DNA from: Aequorivita soesokkakensis
Lineage (GTDB): Bacteria > Bacteroidota > Bacteroidia > Flavobacteriales > Flavobacteriaceae
Length of the DNA stretch: 56,463 nucleotides
Reading direction: 5' to 3'
NCBI RefSeq assembly: GCF_001641085.1
Contig: NZ_LXIE01000013.1
Coordinates: 1-56,463 of the forward strand
The notes under the pieces are model-generated. The model was not told the DNA's origin, did not search any database, and saw only the letters and a program-made list of their open reading frames with translations. Below are positions 26,041 to 34,358 of this stretch, in pieces; the stretch's first letter is position 1; the number at the start of each line of letters is the position of its first letter. The translations under genes were made by a program, and so were the position numbers.

Positions 26041-27078
26041 ATGGCATATTCCACAAGATATAATTTTGCAGCTTCAACCGCGTTCCTAATTGCGCTGTGC
26101 TCAACAATGGCAATGGGCATTTTCCTGTATGCCTTTCTCAAAATTATTTCTGCTTGGCTATTGCTTTTCTTTTTGGTTTCATTGCTGCTATCGTTCTTCA
26201 TTCTTCAATATCGGGTTGAGAAATTCATTTACTTCCGAATAAAAAAAATATATAAAGACGTCCGTATTTTAAATGAAAAGGATTTTCCCAAACCATCGGT
26301 TACTACAGATATGGAAGTGCTAACGCGCGAGGTTGAGAATTATGTGAACGTTAAAAAGTTGGAAATTGAAACCTTAAACGTTCGCGAAAACTATAGGAAG
26401 GAATTTATGGGAAATATTTCCCACGAGCTAAAAACCCCTTTGTTTACGGTTCAAAGCTACATTCTAACGTTGCTTGACGGCGCAATGAAGGACAAAAAAG
26501 TTCGAAAAGAATATTTACGCAGGGCTAGTAAAGGCGTAGAAAGGCTCACATATATTGTGAAAGAACTTGATATGATTGCCAAGCTGGAAGTGGGAGGACT
26601 TGTTTTGAACAAAGAAAATTTGAATATAATTGAATTGGTTCAGAATATTTTTGATCTACTTGAAATGAAGGCCGCCAAAAAAAATATTTCCCTTGTTTTT
26701 GACAAAGAATATTCTGTGCCAATTATGGTAAACGCAGATAGGGAGCGTATTGAGCAAGTTTTGTCGAACTTAGTAGTTAATTCATTGAAATACGGAAAAC
26801 AAGACGGAACTACGGAAGTAAGCATTGAAAATATTATAAAAAACAAGGTGCTTATCCGGGTTACCGATAACGGTGAAGGGATTGCAAAAGAAAATATGCC
26901 CCGTATTTTTGAACGTTTTTATAGAGTGGATAAAAGTGGCTCCCGAAAAGAAGGCGGAAGTGGCTTGGGCCTTTCCATAGTAAAACATATTGTGGAAGCC
27001 CACAACGAAAAAATATATGTGGAAAGCCAGTTGGGAATTGGTTCTGAATTTTCATTCACCCTCGAAAAGGGCAAATAA
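26041..27078 (+). CDS. sensor histidine kinase (PhoR-like)
   Basis: A 345-residue membrane kinase. Two adjacent helices (about 11-35 and 38-56) anchor it with almost no periplasmic loop, and there is no PAS domain. A HAMP-like stretch leads to the HisKA motif NISHELKTP with phospho-acceptor H128. The ATPase domain shows VLSNLVVNSLKYG (N box), DNGEGIAKEN (G1), FERFYRVD (F box) and GSGLGLSIV (G2). It phosphorylates the regulator encoded just upstream. Its last 27 bases overlap the convergent glycosyltransferase gene. Confidence 0.93.
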   Translation: MAYSTRYNFAASTAFLIALCSTMAMGIFLYAFLKIISAWLLLFFLVSLLLSFFILQYRVEKFIYFRIKKIYKDVRILNEKDFPKPSVTTDMEVLTREVENYVNVKKLEIETLNVRENYRKEFMGNISHELKTPLFTVQSYILTLLDGAMKDKKVRKEYLRRASKGVERLTYIVKELDMIAKLEVGGLVLNKENLNIIELVQNIFDLLEMKAAKKNISLVFDKEYSVPIMVNADRERIEQVLSNLVVNSLKYGKQDGTTEVSIENIIKNKVLIRVTDNGEGIAKENMPRIFERFYRVDKSGSRKEGGSGLGLSIVKHIVEAHNEKIYVESQLGIGSEFSFTLEKGK

Positions 27079-28119
27079 TTCCGAAAAATCAACAGATTTT
27101 TGGGATAAAGTCTTCAAGCCCTTATAAACAGAAACTTTTTCGAGTTTTTTTAGTTTAAATTTTTTCTGTTTGCAGGATGGAACAATCCCAAGATCCTTTA
27201 AACGCGTTGCCAAATATTCCTGCTCGTACTGGCCGGGAGTAGGGATGAAAAATGCTTTCTTTTCAAGTACTGTCAAATCCATGATAGTTGTGTAACCAGA
27301 GCGGGAGATAACTATTTCACTTTGGTTTATGGTTTCTTCAAGCTCTTCGCTTTTCATATAATTTACCATTTTAATATTTTCGAAATTTTGCCATTGTTGT
27401 TTTGCTTCAACAATTCCGCGAACCATTAATACTTTCTTTCCACTATTCTTTAATGATTGTTTCAATTTTTCTTCTAAAATGGTGCGTTGAGGCTCAGGTC
27501 CTGAAAGCAAAACCAAAATGTCTATGCTTTTTGGAAGTTCCTCTTTTTGCATTCTGCTTAAAACCCCCATATATTTTATGGGAAAATTTACTTGATTTAA
27601 ATGGCCCAGCTTTCCGCTTAGGTTCATCACCAAATCCTCAATATCGGGAACCCAACAAACATCAAATTTTTTAATAATTTTTTGGTGCATTTTGCTTGTT
27701 ATGGCGGTTGTGCTTCCTGTTAAAACATTTAATTGGTGGGTAATAAAAACTGAGGGAACTTCTTTGTTTCTTACGCCAAATCTGTTGTCGCTAATAATTC
27801 CCTGAATTTTTCCAGTATCCACAAGTTGTTTTACGATGCTTTTCTCAGCATTCATCGTCTTCTTGATTTGCGGAAGTTTTAAAAGAATCTTCCACTTAAA
27901 ATGGCTTCCTTTTTTTGGATACGTGATATTATAGGAAGGAAGTTCAATAGACTCCAACTCTGGAAATTCTTTCTGCAGCAACAAAAGAGCACCTCCGTCT
28001 GATGCTAACAAAACATTGAAATTATGCTCCAACAAAGCACGAATTATTGGGATACAGCGCGTAGCATGGCCCAAACCCCAATGCAATGGCGCTACCAATA
28101 TCGTTTTCTTTTTAAGCAT
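27052..28119 (-). CDS. MurG-like (GT28-type) glycosyltransferase
   Basis: A 355-residue GT-B glycosyltransferase-like protein. The N-terminus VAPLHWGLGHATRCIPI (7-23) has the glycine-rich loop of MurG/GT28 enzymes. The C-terminal half carries ILVLLSGPEPQRT and the donor-binding SEIVISRSGYTTIMDL (about 274-289), then IPTPGQYEQEYLA. Donor and acceptor are unknown. An in-frame extension upstream would reach 28173, but MLKKKTILVAPLHWG at 28119 fits the family better and keeps the divergent trmB region free. It overlaps the kinase gene tail to tail. Confidence 0.85.
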   Translation of the reverse strand: MLKKKTILVAPLHWGLGHATRCIPIIRALLEHNFNVLLASDGGALLLLQKEFPELESIELPSYNITYPKKGSHFKWKILLKLPQIKKTMNAEKSIVKQLVDTGKIQGIISDNRFGVRNKEVPSVFITHQLNVLTGSTTAITSKMHQKIIKKFDVCWVPDIEDLVMNLSGKLGHLNQVNFPIKYMGVLSRMQKEELPKSIDILVLLSGPEPQRTILEEKLKQSLKNSGKKVLMVRGIVEAKQQWQNFENIKMVNYMKSEELEETINQSEIVISRSGYTTIMDLTVLEKKAFFIPTPGQYEQEYLATRLKDLGIVPSCKQKKFKLKKLEKVSVYKGLKTLSQKSVDFSELFALFEGE

Positions 28120-28184
28120 AAAAACAAAGGTAGCAATAATTGCCACGGCGGTATATTTCCTTAATTTTACCAAAAATTAAAATT

Positions 28185-28859
28185 TTGGGTAGCAAAAATA
28201 AACTGAGACGTTTTAGGGAAAATGAAACATTTTCAAATGTAGTGCAACCTTCGCGGGAGGAAGTGCTGGACGATTCACTGAAACTAAAAGGAAACTGGCG
28301 AAAAAATTTCTTCAAAAATAACAATCCGTTGATTTTGGAATTGGGTTGTGGCAAAGGCGAATATTCCGTGAACCTCGCAAAAGCTTATCCTGAATTAAAT
28401 TTTTTGGGAATAGATATTAAAGGTGCCCGTTTTTGGCGAGGAGCAAAAATTGCTTTGGAAGAAAACTTGCAGAACGTAGGCTTTTTGCGAACCCAGATTG
28501 AACTCGTGGATCATATTTTTGGTGAAAACGAAGTGGATGAAATTTGGATTACCTTTCCAGATCCACAAATAAAATACAAGCGCACAAAACACCGTTTGAC
28601 GAATGAGGATTTTCTTCAGAAATACAAGAAAATACTAAAGCCAGATGGGGTTGTTCACCTTAAAACCGATAGCGAATTTATGCACGGCTATACACTTGGC
28701 CTGCTTCACGGTTTAGGTGAAACCATTGAATATGCACACCACGATGTTTATGGCAGCGAAGGCGCTCCGGAGGCTGTGACTTCAATTCAAACTTTTTATG
28801 AAAAGCAATATCTTGAAATCGGGAAAAAAATAACCTATATCCGGTTTAAATTCCGTTAG
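28185..28859 (+). CDS. trmB: tRNA (guanine(46)-N(7))-methyltransferase
   Basis: TrmB makes m7G46 in the tRNA variable loop using S-adenosylmethionine. The 224-residue protein shows the SAM-binding ILELGCGKGEYSVNLA, FLGIDIKGARFWRGAK, the catalytic-region EIWITFPDPQIKYKRTKHR and VHLKTDSEFM. The conserved start (GSKNKLRRFREN) is encoded from a TTG at 28185; a more upstream TTG at 28140 adds residues not typical of the family. It is divergent from the glycosyltransferase gene. Confidence 0.95.
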   Translation: MGSKNKLRRFRENETFSNVVQPSREEVLDDSLKLKGNWRKNFFKNNNPLILELGCGKGEYSVNLAKAYPELNFLGIDIKGARFWRGAKIALEENLQNVGFLRTQIELVDHIFGENEVDEIWITFPDPQIKYKRTKHRLTNEDFLQKYKKILKPDGVVHLKTDSEFMHGYTLGLLHGLGETIEYAHHDVYGSEGAPEAVTSIQTFYEKQYLEIGKKITYIRFKFR

Positions 28860-28897
28860 TTATAAATTCAGTATATTCACAAAAACAACTGCCCTAA

Positions 28898-29524
28898 ATG
28901 GCAATATTTTACAATTTACTTTTAGGTTTTCTCGGTTCATTTATTGGGGTACTTCCGCCAGGGTTGATAAATATGTATGCCGCTAAAATAAGTATGAAAG
29001 AAGGAAGAAAAAGAGCCTTCCTTTTTTCGATTGGCGTTTGTATTACTGTGATGCTTCAAACCTTTATTGCGCTACTTTTTGCAGGCTACATAGGAAAACA
29101 CCCTGAAGTGGTCAGCATGCTTCAAAAAGTTGCTTTGGGAATCTTTATTAGCCTTACCATTTACTTTATATTCATTGCGAAGGACACCCGCAGGGAAATT
29201 CGCGATCACAATGAAAATTCAAAAAGAAACCGTTTCTTTTTGGGTATTTTTATTGCATTACTGAATATTTTACCTATTCCTTATTGGATATATCTCAGCA
29301 TCACTTTTTCCGCATTCGGGATGTTTTCTTTTTCCCAACCTGAACTTATTTTGGCCGTAATTGCATCTGGTCTAGGAACCTATGCGAGTCTGTCTTTATA
29401 TGTCCAATTTTTTAGGCCTAAAGAGCATTCTAGCAAACTTAGCCTAAATATGAATTATGTTATAGGAATTATTACTGCTGTAATTTCCGTAATAACGCTA
29501 TTGAAAATTTTAAAGGAATTTTAA
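28898..29524 (+). CDS. LysE/RhtB-family exporter
   Basis: A 208-residue inner-membrane transporter with about six helices (6-26, 41-62, 70-91, 114-135, 147-166, 186-205). The first helix contains GFLGSFIGVLPPGLINMYAA, matching the LysE N-terminal Pro-Gly motif. It is probably an amino-acid or metabolite exporter of undefined substrate. It ends two bases before the alkyltransferase-like gene, so the two are likely co-transcribed. Confidence 0.82.
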   Translation: MAIFYNLLLGFLGSFIGVLPPGLINMYAAKISMKEGRKRAFLFSIGVCITVMLQTFIALLFAGYIGKHPEVVSMLQKVALGIFISLTIYFIFIAKDTRREIRDHNENSKRNRFFLGIFIALLNILPIPYWIYLSITFSAFGMFSFSQPELILAVIASGLGTYASLSLYVQFFRPKEHSSKLSLNMNYVIGIITAVISVITLLKILKEF

Positions 29525-29526
29525 AG

Positions 29527-29850
29527 ATGTCCGACGAAGGTTTTTTTGAAAAAGTCTATCAAGTGGCGGCACTCATTCCTTATGGAAGGGTAACTTCATA
29601 CGGTGCAATTGCAAATTATTTAGGCGCAACCGGAAGTGCGCGGATGGTAGGTTGGGCAATGAACGGAAGCGGAAAAAAAGATGTACCCGCACACCGCGTT
29701 GTAAATAGAAATGGTCTCTTGACGGGAAAACACCATTTTCAAGGCACCAATTTAATGCAACAGCTTTTGGAAAGCGAAGGGGTTGAGGTAGTTGATAATA
29801 AAATCCAAAATTTTGAAAAGCTTTTTTGGGATCCAATGAAGGAGCTGTGA
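29527..29850 (+). CDS. alkyltransferase-like protein (ATL), MGMT fold without catalytic cysteine
   Basis: A 107-residue protein of the O6-alkylguanine-DNA alkyltransferase fold. The active-site PCHRV is replaced by PAHRV (54-58), so it cannot accept an alkyl group. The base-flipping Tyr (VTSYGAIA, Y25) and the arginine finger (SARMVGWAM, R39) are kept. Known ATL proteins bind O6-alkylguanine and hand the damage to nucleotide excision repair; most have Trp at the Cys position, while Ala is known in some. It lies two bases after the LysE-type gene. Confidence 0.9.
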   Translation: MSDEGFFEKVYQVAALIPYGRVTSYGAIANYLGATGSARMVGWAMNGSGKKDVPAHRVVNRNGLLTGKHHFQGTNLMQQLLESEGVEVVDNKIQNFEKLFWDPMKEL

Positions 29851-29907
29851 TTATTTCCTAATTTTTTAAAAACTTACAAATAATAGGAAATAATTCCAAT
29901 AAAACTT

Positions 29908-29937
29908 ACTGCAAACTGCCACTGAATACTGCCAACT
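29908..29937. repeat. heptamer-like array (ACTGnnn), four units
   Basis: ACTGCAA, ACTGCC (6 bases), ACTGAAT, ACTGCCA, then ACT. The 11-base word ACTGAATACTG is also in the 4.3-kb array, and ACTGCAA is in the array before dnaE. Confidence 0.75.
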
Positions 29938-29945
29938 TATTTTAG

Positions 29946-29953
29946 TATATTTG
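29946..29953 (+). promoter_or_regulatory. -7 promoter box of the mrp-nifU unit
   Basis: TATATTTG fits TAnnTTTG, 35 bases before the ATG at 29989. Its -33 region is the heptamer array. Confidence 0.65.
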
Positions 29954-29988
29954 CACTTTAGAATCAATCTAAATATTACAAATATAAA

Positions 29989-31128
29989 ATGAGCATTTCA
30001 AAACAAGATATCCTTCAAGCCCTTGAAACCATTACAGTTTCTGGCGAAGGAAAAAATATGGTAGAGAGCGGTGCTGTGCAGAATGTAGTGACTTTTGCAG
30101 ACGAAATTATCGTGGATCTGAAACTTTCCACACCAGCACTTCACATAAAAAAACGAGCCGAGGCAGATGTAATAAAAACCATTCACGAAAAAGTGGATGC
30201 CAATGCCAAAGTACAAGTAAACATTAAGGTTGAAGCTCCCGCAAAACCTCAAAATCCAAATTTGATAAAAGGAAAACCAATTCCCGGAATTCAAAATATT
30301 GTTGCCGTTGCTTCTGGCAAAGGAGGCGTCGGTAAATCGACTGTAACAGCAAATCTTGCGGTTACACTTTCCAAAATGGGGTTCAAAGTTGGTATTCTGG
30401 ATGCCGATATTTATGGGCCGTCCATTCCAATTATGTTCGATGTGGCAATGGAAAAACCACTTTCAGTAAATATTGGTGGTAAAAGCAAAATGAAGCCCGT
30501 TGAAAATTATGGAATAAAAATTTTGTCAATTGGCTTTTTCACACAACCTGATCAAGCCGTAATTTGGCGTGGACCAATGGCTGCAAAAGCGTTGAATCAA
30601 CTTATTTTTGACGCCGCTTGGGGAGAGCTTGATTTTATGCTGATAGATCTTCCGCCCGGAACTGGCGATATTCATTTGAGCATTATGCAGTCGTTACCAA
30701 TCACGGGAGCGGTTGTGGTTAGCACGCCCCAAAATGTTGCCTTGGCAGATGCCCGAAAGGGTGTGGCAATGTTTAGACAGGAAAATATTGACGTTCCCGT
30801 TTTGGGAATAATTGAAAATATGTCATATTTCATTCCAGCAGAACTTCCTGAAAATAAATACTATATCTTTGGAAAAGAAGGCGCAAAACATCTTGCTGAA
30901 GATTTGGAAGTGCCATTTTTAGGAGAAGTTCCTTTAGTGCAAAGCATTCGCGAAGCAGGTGATGCTGGTAGACCAGCAGCTCTACAAACCGCTACCCAAA
31001 CAGAAGAAGCCTTTGAGGAAATTACAAGAAATGTAGTGGAAGAAACCGTTCGCAGAAACGAAAACCTTCCGCCTACTGAAGCAATAAAAATCACAACAAT
31101 GGCAGGTTGCAGCGCCGTAAAAAAATAA
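29989..31128 (+). CDS. Mrp/NBP35-family iron-sulfur carrier ATPase
   Basis: A 379-residue P-loop ATPase of the Mrp/ApbC type, which loads or carries Fe-S clusters. An N-terminal MIP18/DUF59-like domain (1-85) precedes the deviant Walker A motif GKGGVGKS (110-117), then GILDADIYGPSIP and LIDLPPGTGD. The CxxC motif seen in many relatives is absent: the position after ENMSYFIP has no cysteines, which I recall as usual in Bacteroidetes. The NifU-domain gene starts one base after the stop, which supports a shared Fe-S role. Confidence 0.93.
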   Translation: MSISKQDILQALETITVSGEGKNMVESGAVQNVVTFADEIIVDLKLSTPALHIKKRAEADVIKTIHEKVDANAKVQVNIKVEAPAKPQNPNLIKGKPIPGIQNIVAVASGKGGVGKSTVTANLAVTLSKMGFKVGILDADIYGPSIPIMFDVAMEKPLSVNIGGKSKMKPVENYGIKILSIGFFTQPDQAVIWRGPMAAKALNQLIFDAAWGELDFMLIDLPPGTGDIHLSIMQSLPITGAVVVSTPQNVALADARKGVAMFRQENIDVPVLGIIENMSYFIPAELPENKYYIFGKEGAKHLAEDLEVPFLGEVPLVQSIREAGDAGRPAALQTATQTEEAFEEITRNVVEETVRRNENLPPTEAIKITTMAGCSAVKK

Positions 31129-31129
31129 T

Positions 31130-31372
31130 ATGACAACGCAGGAACTAACAACAAAAGTAGAGGAAGCATTGGATGAGATTCGTCCATTTTTACAGAATGA
31201 CGGAGGAGATATTTCACTTGTTTCCATTGAAGAAGGAAAAGTGGTAAATGTGCAGTTGCAAGGTGCTTGCGTAGGTTGCTCTGTCAATCAAATGACGCTA
31301 AAAAGCGGCGTTGAAATGACCATAAAAAAATATGCGCCACAAATTGAAAAAGTTGTTAGTGTTTCACAATAA
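31130..31372 (+). CDS. NifU-type C-terminal domain protein
   Basis: An 80-residue stand-alone Nfu domain, a scaffold or carrier that transfers Fe-S clusters to target proteins. It has the family opening VEEALDEIRPFLQNDGGD and the cluster-ligand pair C47-V-G-C50. It is essentially co-encoded with the Mrp-type ATPase (one base apart), so both probably act in late Fe-S maturation. Confidence 0.93.
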   Translation: MTTQELTTKVEEALDEIRPFLQNDGGDISLVSIEEGKVVNVQLQGACVGCSVNQMTLKSGVEMTIKKYAPQIEKVVSVSQ

Positions 31373-31440
31373 TGACATCCGTCATTTATTTTAAACAATT
31401 TCACAACTAATTTTGAAGTAAAATTAAGAGAGCCTCTTTT

Positions 31441-32493
31441 ATGATTAAAACAGATATTCTCATAATAGGCGCAGGTCCAACAGGGCTTTTCGCCGTTTTT
31501 GAAGCAGGATTACTAAAATTGAAATGTCATTTAATTGACGCACTTCCGCAGCCCGGCGGGCAGTGTTCCGAAATATATCCAAAAAAACCCATCTACGATA
31601 TTCCTGGTTTCCCGGAAGTATTGGCGGGTGAATTGGTAACCAATTTAATGAAACAGATTGAACCTTTTCAGCCAGGTTTCACCTTGGGTGAGCGTGCTGA
31701 TACCATTGAAAAACTGGATGATGGGTCTTTTATTGTTACAACGGAAAAAGGAACAAAACATCACGCGCCAATAGTTGCAATTGCAGGCGGCTTGGGAAGT
31801 TTTGAGCCGCGAAAGCCACCTATTACAAATATTTCAAATTTTGAAGATAAAGGTGTGGAATATATTATCCGCGATCCTGAGTTATACCGAAATAAGAATG
31901 TAATTATTTCCGGTGGCGGTGACTCTGCTTTGGATTGGAGTATTTTTTTGACTGATGTTGCAAAAAGTGTAACATTGGTTCACAGAAGAAATGAATTCCG
32001 AGGTGCTTTGGACAGTGTTGAAAAAGTGCAGGAATTGAAAAACCTTGGCAAGATTGAATTAATTACCCCAGCTGAAGTTATCGGTTTGGTGGGAAATAGT
32101 AATTTGGAAGAGGTGGTCATAAAACAAGGCGCAGAAGTTTTCAACCGAGAATGCGACCATTTTATTCCACTTTTCGGATTGGCTCCAAAACTCGGACCCA
32201 TTGCAGATTGGGGGCTCGAAATTGAAAAAAACGCAATAAAAGTTGACAATACTTTAGATTATCAAACCAACATTCCCGGCATCTATGCCATCGGCGATGT
32301 AAATACCTATCCCGGAAAATTGAAATTGATACTTTGCGGTTTTCACGAAGCAACTTTAATGTGTCAAAGCGCCTATCAACGTATTTTCCCGGATAAACGT
32401 TATGTTATGAAATATACAACCGTGGGTGGCGTGGAAGGCTTTGATGGCAGTAAAAAAGAGGCTCCAAAAGCGGTAATTAAATCTATTGATTAA
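31441..32493 (+). CDS. thioredoxin-reductase-like ferredoxin--NADP+ reductase
   Basis: A 350-residue flavoprotein of the TrxR-like ferredoxin-NADP reductase group. It has the FAD motif IIGAGPTGLFAVFEAG (8-23), the QPGGQCSEIYPKKPIYDIPG block, the NAD(P) motif IISGGGDSALDWS (about 155-167) and the late FAD motif YAIGDVNTYPGKLKLI. The redox CxxC of true thioredoxin reductases is absent, which separates the two families. The [2Fe-2S] ferredoxin encoded 79 bases downstream is a natural electron partner. Confidence 0.9.
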   Translation: MIKTDILIIGAGPTGLFAVFEAGLLKLKCHLIDALPQPGGQCSEIYPKKPIYDIPGFPEVLAGELVTNLMKQIEPFQPGFTLGERADTIEKLDDGSFIVTTEKGTKHHAPIVAIAGGLGSFEPRKPPITNISNFEDKGVEYIIRDPELYRNKNVIISGGGDSALDWSIFLTDVAKSVTLVHRRNEFRGALDSVEKVQELKNLGKIELITPAEVIGLVGNSNLEEVVIKQGAEVFNRECDHFIPLFGLAPKLGPIADWGLEIEKNAIKVDNTLDYQTNIPGIYAIGDVNTYPGKLKLILCGFHEATLMCQSAYQRIFPDKRYVMKYTTVGGVEGFDGSKKEAPKAVIKSID

Positions 32494-32502
32494 CAAAGCT
32501 AC

Positions 32503-32535
32503 AGACCTCACAGGTTTTCAAAACCAGTGAGGTCT
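32503..32535. repeat. GACCTCAC hairpin (terminator or REP-like)
   Basis: AGACCTCAC-A-GGTTTT pairs with AAAACC-A-GTGAGGTCT, an almost perfect 15-bp stem. The same arms occur at 56353-56386. It follows the reductase stop and is not followed by a long T-run. Confidence 0.85.
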
Positions 32536-32538
32536 TCT

Positions 32539-32570
32539 AAACTCATAAACTCATCGACTCATCGACTTTT
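32539..32570. repeat. octamer array abutting the ferredoxin start
   Basis: AAACTCAT, AAACTCAT, CGACTCAT and CGACTTTT run in 8-base steps and end two bases before the ferredoxin ATG. The word ACTCATAA is shared with the array before dnaE. Confidence 0.85.
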
Positions 32571-32572
32571 TT

Positions 32573-32902
32573 ATGAAAGATATTAAAATAACAATCACAG
32601 ATCGTCAAGGCGTAAAACACGAAGTTGACGCCCCGACCGATATGAATATGAACCTAATGGAAATAGTTCGTTCCTACGAATTGGCTCCTGAAGGAACAAT
32701 CGGTATCTGCGGTGGAATGGCGATGTGCGCTTCCTGCCAATGTTACGTTTTAAGCGATCACGAACTTCCCGAAATGAGTTATGATGAAGATTTAATGCTT
32801 TCCGAAGCCTATAATGTAAAGGAAAATAGCCGTCTTGGCTGCCAGATTTTCATACACGAAGAACTTGACGGTCTGGAAGTTGAGCTAGCTCCCGAAGTTT
32901 AA
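32573..32902 (+). CDS. [2Fe-2S] ferredoxin (adrenodoxin type)
   Basis: A 109-residue electron carrier. The cluster ligands C46, C52, C55 and C90 follow the C-x5-C-x2-C-xn-C adrenodoxin pattern (ICGGMAMCASC and RLGCQI). An extra cysteine, C57, follows the third ligand. It probably takes electrons from the reductase encoded just upstream and may feed Fe-S assembly, a P450 or a desaturase. No such acceptor is encoded here. Confidence 0.93.
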   Translation: MKDIKITITDRQGVKHEVDAPTDMNMNLMEIVRSYELAPEGTIGICGGMAMCASCQCYVLSDHELPEMSYDEDLMLSEAYNVKENSRLGCQIFIHEELDGLEVELAPEV

Positions 32903-32942
32903 TTTTTTATTCGATAATTTCTTCAAAAAATATTCATTTTAA

Positions 32943-32973
32943 TTTGTATTAAGTCTAAATAAGATTAATTTTG
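32943..32973 (+). promoter_or_regulatory. promoter of the porin-imelysin operon with a candidate Fur-like operator
   Basis: TTTG (32943-32946), 19 bases, then TAATTTTG (32966-32973) is a full Bacteroidetes promoter. The spacer holds AGTCT-AAATA-AGATT (32952-32966), an inverted repeat with arms matching at 4 of 5 positions. It overlaps the -7 box and could bind an iron-responsive repressor. The promoter is well supported; the operator is a guess. Confidence 0.6.
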
Positions 32974-32989
32974 CTCCCAAATTAAAAAA

Positions 32990-34333
32990 ATGAAGGGATT
33001 AATCTTATCGCTTAGCCTATTGATTACAGGCGCAGTATTTTCACAAACATTGAACGACTCTATTACAGTTGAAAAATTAAAAGAGGAAATAAAGCAAGAA
33101 CTGCGGGAAGAGCTAAAGGCCGATACCAATCTGCAGAAAATGCCAGTTTTTAGCTTTAAAAATTTCAGTTTAAAGGGCTACGGCGCAATCAACTATTACA
33201 ATTTTGATTTTGATACGGATCCTACACTTAAGGATAAAATTGATCTTGAAAGGCTGAACCTATACCTGGGCTATAGTTTCACGGACAAAATAAGTTTAAA
33301 ATCAGAAATAGAATTTGAGCACGGTGGAACAGGCGCTTCCATTGGATATGACACACAGGAAGAATTCGGTGAGTTTGATGAAGAAATTGAAAAGGGTGGA
33401 TCCGTAAAGTTGGAACAATTATATATAGATTTTAAAATTGCGCCATATTTTAATGTTCGTGCCGGTAGAATGAAAGTGTACTTCGGTCTTCACCAAACAC
33501 TTGACGAGCCAACATCTTATTTTACAACATACCGACAGGAAATGGAAAATGAAATCATTCCATTGGGCTGGTATGAAAACGGACTTGAATTTTATGGAAC
33601 CTTTGCAAAGCGATTCAGTTATAAAGCCTATATAGTGAGTGGGTTGGACGCTTCTGGATTTTCTTCAAGAGGCTGGATCAAAGGTGGGCACCAACAACGT
33701 TTCGAAATGAACAACGCCGAATCTTTTGCTTTTGCTGGAAGAGTTGATTATCATTTCGGAACACACGAGGATACCTTTATAGGCGTTGCGGGTTACGTAA
33801 ATGACGCCGCCGCCAATCGCCCAAAAAACGATATGGAAGAGAGTGCTTATGTAACCATGGTTGAGGGTCACGTGAGTTATAACGAAAAAAATCTTCGTTT
33901 TAACGCCATTGCATTATATGGCAATCTTGAAAATTCAGACATCGTTTCACAAAAAAACGCAAATCTTTCAAACAATTTAGGGGTAAAACGTACACCTGTC
34001 GGCAAAAACGCATTGGGTGTTTCGGTAGAAGCTGGCTATAATGTTTTGCCTTTGTTCTTAAGCAATACTAAACAAATGCTTTTTCCTTTCCTTCGCTATG
34101 ACTATTACGATACCATGCAGGACGTGGAAGGCGCAATAGTTAAAAATCCACGTTGGGAGCGAAGCACAATTACTGGAGGAATAAACTGGTTTGTGCATCC
34201 ACAAATAGTAGTAAAAGCACATTATTCAGATAGAAAATTGGGTTCTGAAAATTATGATCCAGCAACGCTTCAGTTTACTGGTGAAAAACAACACGAAAAA
34301 ACATTCTCAGCCGGCATTGGCTTTAAATTTTAA
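32990..34333 (+). CDS. outer-membrane porin (phosphate-selective porin O/P type)
   Basis: A 447-residue outer-membrane beta-barrel protein. It has a signal peptide (1-18), a short Glu/Lys-rich helical segment (KLKEEIKQELREELKA, about 26-41) that could trimerise, and alternating amphipathic strands through to a terminal aromatic, GIGFKF. The segment VRAGRMKVYFGLHQ and LERLNLYLGYSFTDKISLKS are typical of this porin group. The imelysin gene starts 25 bases downstream. Here it may conduct ferric or other anionic species; phosphate itself is not implied. Confidence 0.82.
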   Translation: MKGLILSLSLLITGAVFSQTLNDSITVEKLKEEIKQELREELKADTNLQKMPVFSFKNFSLKGYGAINYYNFDFDTDPTLKDKIDLERLNLYLGYSFTDKISLKSEIEFEHGGTGASIGYDTQEEFGEFDEEIEKGGSVKLEQLYIDFKIAPYFNVRAGRMKVYFGLHQTLDEPTSYFTTYRQEMENEIIPLGWYENGLEFYGTFAKRFSYKAYIVSGLDASGFSSRGWIKGGHQQRFEMNNAESFAFAGRVDYHFGTHEDTFIGVAGYVNDAAANRPKNDMEESAYVTMVEGHVSYNEKNLRFNAIALYGNLENSDIVSQKNANLSNNLGVKRTPVGKNALGVSVEAGYNVLPLFLSNTKQMLFPFLRYDYYDTMQDVEGAIVKNPRWERSTITGGINWFVHPQIVVKAHYSDRKLGSENYDPATLQFTGEKQHEKTFSAGIGFKF

Positions 34334-34358
34334 ACCATTCAATAAAAATCAACAAACA

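Noticed and set aside
29527-29850. Active O6-methylguanine-DNA methyltransferase
   Set aside because: The acceptor cysteine is replaced by alanine.
31441-32493. Thioredoxin reductase
   Set aside because: The redox-active CxxC is missing and a ferredoxin gene follows, so ferredoxin-NADP reductase fits better.
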